Shown: one piece after another, positions 13,096 through 17,861 of the stretch
How positions within the stretch are numbered: position 1 is the stretch's first letter
How the letters are laid out: each line of letters starts with the position of its first letter
Source of the DNA: Candidatus Falkowbacteria bacterium UBA917
GTDB taxonomy: Bacteria > Patescibacteriota > Patescibacteriia > Patescibacteriales > Patescibacteriaceae
Length of the DNA stretch: 17,861 nucleotides
Assembly (NCBI GenBank): GCA_002293855.1
Contig: DBEB01000004.1
Coordinates: forward strand, 1 to 17,861
Direction: 5' to 3'
Translations under genes and position numbers: made by a program
The notes under the pieces: model-generated
Told to the model about the DNA's origin: nothing
Database searches by the model: none
What the model saw: only the letters and a program-made list of their open reading frames with translations

Positions 13096-13749
13096 ATGAT
13101 TAAGTATCAAGTCTACAATCAGCAAGCCCAGTCAGTTGGCGAAGAAACTCTATCTGAAAAAGTTTTCGGACTCACTCCTAACTCTGCTTTGTTGCACCAA
13201 GTTGTCATCGGTTCTGTAGCTAACGGTCGTCAAGTTCTAGCTCATACCAAGGGTCGTGCTGATGTACGTGGTGGTGGTAAAAAACCATGGCGTCAAAAGG
13301 GGACTGGTCGTGCTCGTGCTGGTTCTTCACGCTCTCCGATTTGGAAGGGTGGTGGTGTGACTTTTGGCCCAACCAAAGATCGTAACTTCTCTGTTAAGAT
13401 CAATGACAAGATGAAGCACAAGGCTTTGTGTATCGCTTTGTCTGACAAGGCTAATGATCAGAATCTTGTTCTAGTTGATGATCTGAAATTTGATGCTTTT
13501 AAAACCAAAGCTGTGAACACTATGCTAGAAGCTTTTGCCAAAGCTCTCTGGTCAACTGATAATGGCAAGCGCAGCGTTTTGGTTATTAACCACAGTCGCT
13601 CTGAGCAATTGACTTATTCTGCTCGCAATCTCGTTGGTGTTAAGGTCATTAACTTTGATAACCTTAACCTAGTCGATTTGCTACAGTACAAGAAGTTGAT
13701 TATGCCTCAAGCTGTCGCTAAAATTTTAAATGAACGCTACGGCAAATAA
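13096..13749 (+). CDS. rplD: 50S ribosomal protein L4
   Basis: L4 lines part of the peptide exit tunnel and in E. coli represses its own operon. The 217-residue length is ordinary. The tunnel loop is well conserved: TKGRADVRGGGKKPWRQKGTGRAR spans about residues 51-74, followed by GSSRSPIWKGGGVTFGP (76-92). The C-terminal Rossmann-like half (VLVDDL..., about 126 on) and terminal NLVDLLQYKKLIMPQ are typical. It lies 15 bases after rplC and 10 before rplW, so it is co-transcribed. No Shine-Dalgarno site; T at -1. Whether this L4 regulates the spacer hairpins upstream is open. Confidence 0.98.
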   Translation: MIKYQVYNQQAQSVGEETLSEKVFGLTPNSALLHQVVIGSVANGRQVLAHTKGRADVRGGGKKPWRQKGTGRARAGSSRSPIWKGGGVTFGPTKDRNFSVKINDKMKHKALCIALSDKANDQNLVLVDDLKFDAFKTKAVNTMLEAFAKALWSTDNGKRSVLVINHSRSEQLTYSARNLVGVKVINFDNLNLVDLLQYKKLIMPQAVAKILNERYGK

Positions 13750-13759
13750 CTAGATTAAT

Positions 13760-14179
13760 ATGGCTTTATTTGATAAAACAACTTCCGAAACCAAGTCTAC
13801 TGCTAAGTCTAATACTAGCATGAAAGATTTGTACGCTGACAACGCTAAGCCTGCTAAAGGCAAGTCTGTCACCAAGCCCAGCGCTCGTCGTCATAGTCAA
13901 GCTTACCGTGTTTTGGTTAAGCCGATTATCACCGAAAAGGGTACTGCTTTAGCAGCTGACTCCAAGTATTTGTTTGCTGTCGAGCTAAAGGCTAACAAGA
14001 TTTCTGTAGCTAAGGCTATCGAAGATGTTTACGGTATTAAACCAGCTAAAGTCAATATGGTTCGTATGGAAGGCAAGACTAAAGTTCGTGGTCGCATTGT
14101 CGGTAAGCGCAAAGATTGGAAGAAGGCGATTGTTACTTTGCCAGCCGGTAAGACTATTAATGTTTACGAAGGCGTCTAA
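13760..14179 (+). CDS. rplW: 50S ribosomal protein L23 with N-terminal extension
   Basis: L23 sits at the exit of the peptide tunnel, where trigger factor and SRP dock. The core (about residues 48-139) begins AYRVLVKPIITEKG, the family signature, and includes YLFAVELKANKISVAKAIEDVY and the loop KVNMVRMEGKTKVRGRIVGKRKDWKKAIVTL. The first 47 residues are a Lys/Ser/Thr/Ala-rich extension (MALFDKTTSETKSTAKS...) that looks disordered and is absent from E. coli L23. The ATG at 13760 is 10 bases after rplD. An internal Met at residue 21 could start a shorter form, but 13760 fits the T at -1 pattern of the window. No Shine-Dalgarno site. Confidence 0.97.
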   Translation: MALFDKTTSETKSTAKSNTSMKDLYADNAKPAKGKSVTKPSARRHSQAYRVLVKPIITEKGTALAADSKYLFAVELKANKISVAKAIEDVYGIKPAKVNMVRMEGKTKVRGRIVGKRKDWKKAIVTLPAGKTINVYEGV

Positions 14180-14198
14180 GTTCAATAATTTTTAAAAT

Positions 14199-15029
14199 AT
14201 GCCAGTTATTAAAGCTAAACCAACCTCACCAGGACGTCGAAGTGCCAGCTTCCAAGACTTTTCTGATATCACTAGTGTCAAGCCTCACAAGCCTTTGACT
14301 ATCATCAGAAAGAAGCATGCTGGTCGCAACAACCAAGGTAAAATCACTGTTCGTCATCAAGGCGGTGGTGTCAAACGTTTTATTCGTGTCATCGACTGGA
14401 AGCGTGATAAGTTTGATGTTCCAGGTAAAGTTGCTACTATTGAATACGACCCAAGTCGTGGTCCTCGCATTGCTTTGGTTAATTATGCCGACGGTGACAA
14501 GCGCTATATTCTAGCTACCGTTGACATGACTGTTGGTTTCCCAGTTTTGAGCTCCCGCTCTTTGATTGAAATCAAGTCTGGTAATGCTATGCCTCTTGCC
14601 TTTATTCCAGCTGGTGTCGCTGTTCACAGCGTCGAGCTCAAGCCTGGTCAAGGTGCCAAGCTAGCTCGTGGTGCTGGTAACTCCATCTACGTCATGAGCG
14701 TTGAAAAGAAATATGCTCAGCTCAAGATGCCTTCTGGTGAAATTCGTCTAGTTGATAAGCGTTGTCTCTGTACTGTTGGTCAAGTTGGTAACCTAGATAT
14801 TCGTCACATCAGTCTTGGTAAGGCAGGACGATCACGTAAGCTCGGCATTCGCCCAACTGTTCGTGGTACTGCTATGAACCCAGTTGATCACCCACACGGT
14901 GGTGGTGAGGGCAACCAGCCAATCGGTTTGAAGCATCCTAAGACCAAGTGGGGTAAGCACGCTTACGGTGTGAAGACTCGCGCTCCTAAGAAAGCCTCTG
15001 GTCGTTTAATCATCAAGCGTAGAAAATAA
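14199..15029 (+). CDS. rplB: 50S ribosomal protein L2
   Basis: L2 is one of the most conserved 50S proteins, bridges to the small subunit and lies near the peptidyl transferase centre. The 276-residue length is standard. Key stretches are KKHAGRNNQGKITVRHQGGG (38-57), GDKRYILA (99-106), ELKPGQGAKLARGAG (146-160) and the near-invariant NPVDHPHGGGEGNQPIG (227-243), with His231 and His233. The C-terminus ends SGRLIIKRRK. The next gene, rpsS, starts one base after the TAA, so translation is likely coupled. Confidence 0.99.
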   Translation: MPVIKAKPTSPGRRSASFQDFSDITSVKPHKPLTIIRKKHAGRNNQGKITVRHQGGGVKRFIRVIDWKRDKFDVPGKVATIEYDPSRGPRIALVNYADGDKRYILATVDMTVGFPVLSSRSLIEIKSGNAMPLAFIPAGVAVHSVELKPGQGAKLARGAGNSIYVMSVEKKYAQLKMPSGEIRLVDKRCLCTVGQVGNLDIRHISLGKAGRSRKLGIRPTVRGTAMNPVDHPHGGGEGNQPIGLKHPKTKWGKHAYGVKTRAPKKASGRLIIKRRK

Positions 15030-15030
15030 T

Positions 15031-15318
15031 ATGACAAGAAGTTTAAAGAAAGGTCCTTATATCAATGAGCGACTAGTCAACAAAGTCAAGAATCTCAAAG
15101 CCGGTGATGCTACTGTAATCAAGGTTTGGGATCGTGCCTGTACTATCACTCCAGACATGGTTGGCTTCACCTTTGGTGTTCACAACGGCAGAGTTCACAC
15201 TCCAGTCATCGTCACTGAAAACATGGTCGGTCACAAGCTTGGTGAATTTTCTCCAACTCGTAAGTTCTCTGGTCATGGTGGTAAGATGGCTAAGACTCAA
15301 GCCGCCGCCAAAAAATAA
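15031..15318 (+). CDS. rpsS: 30S ribosomal protein S19
   Basis: S19 is a 30S head protein that contacts 23S rRNA in an intersubunit bridge and binds with S13. The 95-residue product has the usual start MTRSLKKGPYINERL, the central WDRACTITPDMVGFTFGVHNGR (about 34-55) and the ending GEFSPTRKFSGHGGK. It follows rplB after a single base (TAA T ATG), which leaves no room for a separate ribosome-binding site outside rplB and supports coupling. rplV starts 17 bases later. Confidence 0.98.
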   Translation: MTRSLKKGPYINERLVNKVKNLKAGDATVIKVWDRACTITPDMVGFTFGVHNGRVHTPVIVTENMVGHKLGEFSPTRKFSGHGGKMAKTQAAAKK

Positions 15319-15335
15319 TTTAAATTAGCATCAAT

Positions 15336-15923
15336 ATGGAAGTAAAAGCATACGCCAAAAGTCTAAGAATCTCACCTCGCAAATTGCGTTTGGTGGTTGA
15401 TTTGGTGCGCGGTAAAAAGATCAGCCCTGCCTTGGCTCAATTACAATTCTCTGGTCGTGCTGCCTCTTTGCCAGTTAGCAAATTACTTAAGTCTGCTGTG
15501 GCCAATGCCAAGCACAATTATGACTTAGTTGAAGACAATCTTTTTATTAAAGAAATCTTTGCCGACGGTGCTGCTACTTTAAAGCGTTCCATGCCTCGTG
15601 CTCAAGGTCGTGCTACTCCTATCCGTAAGCGTACTAGTCATTTGACTATTGTTTTGGGTGAGTTAGTTGATAGCGGCGTTAAGCTTGCTCGTAAAGTCGC
15701 CTTGGATAAGCCGGTTGATCTAAATACTGCTGCTGTTCCTACTGATAAGAATATTAGCGCTGATGAGCCTAAGTCTGAAAAGACCAAGAAAGCTGCTAAG
15801 TCTAGCGATAAGCCAAAAGAAATTGTTGATCCACGTCGTGAAGGTCGAGGCTCCAAGTCTAGCGCTTCCGGCAAGGCTTTCACTGGTAAGTTGTTCCAAA
15901 GAAAGAGCGGTTCTAGCAGTTAA
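15336..15923 (+). CDS. rplV: 50S ribosomal protein L22 with long C-terminal extension
   Basis: L22 has a hairpin that forms part of the peptide exit tunnel. The core (residues 1-110) is typical: YAKSLRISPRKLRLVVDLVRGKK (6-28), KSAVANAKHNY (52-62), and the tunnel hairpin with RSMPRAQGRATPIRKRTSH (84-102). After the usual end come about 84 extra residues rich in Lys, Ser, Ala and Asp (DEPKSEKTKKAAKSSDKPKE), probably disordered and mostly basic. The ordinary family length is about 110-120. Such tails occur on ribosomal proteins of some CPR bacteria. No frameshift is needed to explain it. No Shine-Dalgarno site; T at -1. Confidence 0.97.
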   Translation: MEVKAYAKSLRISPRKLRLVVDLVRGKKISPALAQLQFSGRAASLPVSKLLKSAVANAKHNYDLVEDNLFIKEIFADGAATLKRSMPRAQGRATPIRKRTSHLTIVLGELVDSGVKLARKVALDKPVDLNTAAVPTDKNISADEPKSEKTKKAAKSSDKPKEIVDPRREGRGSKSSASGKAFTGKLFQRKSGSSS

Positions 15924-15958
15924 ATATTAAGCATCAAGAAGATTTATAAATAATTACT

Positions 15959-16642
15959 ATGGCAAAAAAAGTTAATCCAAAAGTTATCCGCTTAGGTATC
16001 ACCCACACTTGGCCTTCCAAGTGGTTTGGTGGCTACACTAATTACATTCCTCGCCTCAAGCAAGACTTGTCAGTGCGTAATTATTTCATGAAGAATTTCA
16101 AGGATGCTGGTATTGATCGTGTCGAAATCGAAAGAAACAGTGCCAACAAAATCTTTATCCATGTTCACGCAGCCAAGCCTGGTCTCTTGATTGGTCGTGG
16201 CGGTGCTGGTGTGGAAGATTTAAAAAAGAAGATCCACAAGCAGTTCCTCAAAAACTTCCGCTTAAACGAAATTAACCTCAATATCGTTGAAGTTACTCGT
16301 CCTAACCTATCCGCTCCAGTCACTGTTCAGTCTATGATCATTGACCTCGAAAAGCGTATGCCTTTCAAGCGTATCATGAAGCAGGCTCTCGCTCGTGCTG
16401 AGCGTGCCGGTGCTCTAGGTATCAAGGTTATGGTTGCTGGTCGTTTAAACGGTGCTGAAATTGCTCGTACCGAACACTTGGTCTGGGGTCAGTTACCACT
16501 TACCACTTTGCGTGCTGATATCGATTATTACGCTGGTAGTGCTCACACCACCTACGGCACCATCGGTGTTAAGTGCTGGATTTACAAAGGTGAAATTTTT
16601 GAAAAAACTGAAGACAGCGTCAAAGCTAACTTTGCCAAATAA
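15959..16642 (+). CDS. rpsC: 30S ribosomal protein S3
   Basis: S3 forms part of the mRNA entry tunnel of the 30S subunit and has helicase-assisting basic residues. The 227-residue protein starts MAKKVNPKVIRLGITHTWPSKWF, close to the family start. The N-terminal KH domain has the GxxG loop GRGG at 79-82 (LLIGRGGAGVEDLKKKI). The C-terminal domain includes MIDLEKRMPFKRIMKQALARAERAGALGIK and GRLNGAEIARTE, both strongly conserved. It begins 35 bases after rplV and ends eight bases before rplP. Confidence 0.99.
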   Translation: MAKKVNPKVIRLGITHTWPSKWFGGYTNYIPRLKQDLSVRNYFMKNFKDAGIDRVEIERNSANKIFIHVHAAKPGLLIGRGGAGVEDLKKKIHKQFLKNFRLNEINLNIVEVTRPNLSAPVTVQSMIIDLEKRMPFKRIMKQALARAERAGALGIKVMVAGRLNGAEIARTEHLVWGQLPLTTLRADIDYYAGSAHTTYGTIGVKCWIYKGEIFEKTEDSVKANFAK

Positions 16643-16650
16643 CAAATTTT

Positions 16651-17055
16651 ATGCTAACTCCTAAAAAGACTAAATACAGAAAGTCACACAAATTACGCCG
16701 CGGCGGCAAAGCTACTCAAAAAACCAGTTTGAGCTTTGGTAGCTATGGTCTCAAGAGTTTGGAGTCTTGCTGGATTAGTGCTCGTCAGATCGAAGCTACT
16801 CGTCGTGTTATCAGTCGCTTTATGCAACGCTCTGGCAAGATGTGGATTCGCGTTTTTCCTGATGCTCCAGTAACTGCTAAGGGTGGTGAAATCCCTATGG
16901 GTAAAGGTAAGGGTGCGGTTGACCACTATGTAGTCAAAGTCAAAGCTGGTACCATTCTCTACGAATTAGATGGTGTTAGCGAAGCTGAGGCTAAGCAGGC
17001 TGTTAAGCTCGGTAGCTACAAATTGCCGGTCAAAACTATTTTTATAAAGAAATAA
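16651..17055 (+). CDS. rplP: 50S ribosomal protein L16
   Basis: L16 helps position the A-site tRNA in the 50S subunit. The 134-residue product starts MLTPKKTKYRKSHKLRRGG and has FGSYGLKSLESCWISARQIEATRR (29-52), GKMWIRVFPDAPVTAKGGEIPMGKGKGAVDHYVVKVKAG (66-104) and the ending LPVKTIFIKK. The central Arg-rich loop and MGKGKGA motif are intact. It starts eight bases after rpsC. The leader is only AACAAATTTT, with no Shine-Dalgarno site. Confidence 0.98.
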   Translation: MLTPKKTKYRKSHKLRRGGKATQKTSLSFGSYGLKSLESCWISARQIEATRRVISRFMQRSGKMWIRVFPDAPVTAKGGEIPMGKGKGAVDHYVVKVKAGTILYELDGVSEAEAKQAVKLGSYKLPVKTIFIKK

Positions 17056-17073
17056 ACTTTCAAGTTCAAAGAT

Positions 17074-17268
17074 ATGACCATCAACGAATTACAAACTAAA
17101 ACCGAAAGCGAGTTGCATGACTTGCTGGCTGATCAGCGCTTTCACTTGAAAGATTTACGTTTTAAAAATGCCAATGGGCAGTTAAAAGATGTAAGAGAAA
17201 TGCGTGAAACCAGACAGGTCATTGCCCGTATCTTAACCGTCTTAAACGCTACTCGCGCCACTAAATAA
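17074..17268 (+). CDS. rpmC: 50S ribosomal protein L29
   Basis: L29 is a small two-helix protein next to L23 at the tunnel exit. The 64-residue length is usual. ELQTKTESELHDLLADQRFHLKDLRFKNANGQL matches the first helix and turn; VREMRETRQVIARILTVLN matches the second helix, including the family IAR-x-x-T pattern. It sits 18 bases after rplP and five before rpsQ, the canonical order. Confidence 0.96.
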   Translation: MTINELQTKTESELHDLLADQRFHLKDLRFKNANGQLKDVREMRETRQVIARILTVLNATRATK

Positions 17269-17273
17269 ATTTT

Positions 17274-17531
17274 ATGACAGAGCAGATAATTAACAAAACA
17301 GTTCAAGAGCGCCAACTTAGCGGCGTGGTTGTTAGTGACAAAATGGCTAAGACCATTGTCGTTAAAGTGGAGTCAGTTAAGATTCACCCGAAGTACCAGA
17401 AGCGTTATATTCGTAGTCGCAAGTACAAAGTTCATGACGAAAAGGGCCAGTTCCATGTCGGCGATCAAGTGACTTTTGTCCAGTGTCGTCCACTCAGCAA
17501 GGACAAGCGTTTCCGTGTCTTGTCTAATTAA
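17274..17531 (+). CDS. rpsQ: 30S ribosomal protein S17
   Basis: S17 is an OB-fold protein binding helix 11 of 16S rRNA early in 30S assembly. The 85-residue product has LSGVVVSDKMAKTIVVKVE (15-33), HPKYQKRYIRSRKYKVHDEK (38-57) and GDQVTFVQCRPLSKDKRFRV (63-82), all family hallmarks. The ATG lies five bases after the rpmC stop, with leader ATTTT, so no ribosome-binding site fits between them and coupling to rpmC is likely. Confidence 0.98.
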   Translation: MTEQIINKTVQERQLSGVVVSDKMAKTIVVKVESVKIHPKYQKRYIRSRKYKVHDEKGQFHVGDQVTFVQCRPLSKDKRFRVLSN

Positions 17532-17551
17532 TCAATTTTTAAGATAGCGAT

Positions 17552-17861
17552 ATGATTCAGTTAAGATCAATTCTCACCGTAGCCGATAACTCTGGCGCCA
17601 AAAGCGTTCAGTGTATTAGAGTTTTAGGTGGTTATCAGAAGCGTTATGCCCGTGTCGGTGATCGTATTACCGTAGCAGTTAAGCAGGCTACTCCTCACGC
17701 TACTATTAAGAAAGGTGATGTTTTGCTCGCTACTGTTGTTCGTACCAAGAAAGAAATCGCTCGTAACGATGGCACCGTTTTACGCTTCAGTGACAATGCT
17801 TGTGTTATTATCGACAAGAAGTCCGGTGAACCAAAAGGTACTCGTATCTTTGGTCCAATCC
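17552..17861 (+). CDS. rplN: 50S ribosomal protein L14 (partial, right edge)
   Basis: L14 lies at the subunit interface, next to L19, and is where RsfS binds to silence ribosomes. The window ends inside the gene: 103 codons are present of a usual 122. The visible part starts MIQLRSILTVADNSGAKSVQC, the family start, and includes GDRITVAVKQA, KKGDVLLATVVRTKKEI and the C-terminal GEPKGTRIFGPI. The missing piece is the last 19 or so residues. It follows rpsQ after 20 bases with no Shine-Dalgarno site and T at -1. Confidence 0.97.
   Translation, partial: MIQLRSILTVADNSGAKSVQCIRVLGGYQKRYARVGDRITVAVKQATPHATIKKGDVLLATVVRTKKEIARNDGTVLRFSDNACVIIDKKSGEPKGTRIFGPI

Noticed and set aside
151..17531. TGA recoded as glycine, as in Gracilibacteria and SR1
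   Set aside because: No gene has an in-frame TGA; all proteins read through completely with the standard code.

Overview
The window is a single-strand (+) block of a bacterial genome of moderate to low G+C, built around the fused str and S10 ribosomal protein operons. In order it reads rpsL, rpsG, fusA, then a 5.6-kb insert, then tuf, rpsJ, rplC, rplD, rplW, rplB, rpsS, rplV, rpsC, rplP, rpmC, rpsQ and the start of rplN, which runs off the right edge. Gene order and protein sequence make these calls secure. Terminal extensions on L3, L22 and L23, the rarity of Shine-Dalgarno sites, and compact secreted proteins with Cys-rich repeats suggest a Candidate Phyla Radiation (Patescibacteria) member. 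That placement is an inference from style; no rRNA gene is present to confirm it. TGA does not appear as a sense codon in any gene, which argues against the lineages that read TGA as glycine.

Layout. Bases 1-1673 hold an unrecognised 182-residue protein gene with its own terminator, a compact site-2 (M50) membrane protease gene, and the rpsL promoter with a palindrome just after the predicted transcription start. Bases 1674-4847 are rpsL-rpsG-fusA, closed by a strong intrinsic terminator. Bases 4848-10473 are an accessory insert. It holds a VanX-like M15 dipeptidase, two tandem paralogous secreted proteins (probable beta-propeller-like repeats followed by six-cysteine modules), and a protein with a Phd/YefM-like N-terminus and an acidic tail. 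Several of these have recognisable promoters, so the insert looks independently transcribed. Bases 10474-17861 are tuf plus the S10-operon genes, most of them tightly packed. Hairpins concentrate before tuf, between tuf and rpsJ, and just before rplC.

The translation genes work together: S12, S7, S10, S19, S3 and S17 build the small subunit; L3, L4, L23, L2, L22, L16, L29 and L14 build the large subunit; EF-G and EF-Tu drive elongation. The insert genes appear unrelated to translation and point to cell-envelope work (D-Ala-D-Ala hydrolysis, secreted disulfide-rich proteins).

The most striking signal is at the start codons. Of 22 ATG starts, 19 have T immediately before the ATG and almost none has a Shine-Dalgarno site. 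The one clear and the one weak Shine-Dalgarno candidate sit before genes that lack this T. All 21 visible stop codons are TAA. These are hand counts and suggest an unusual initiation signal worth testing genome-wide.
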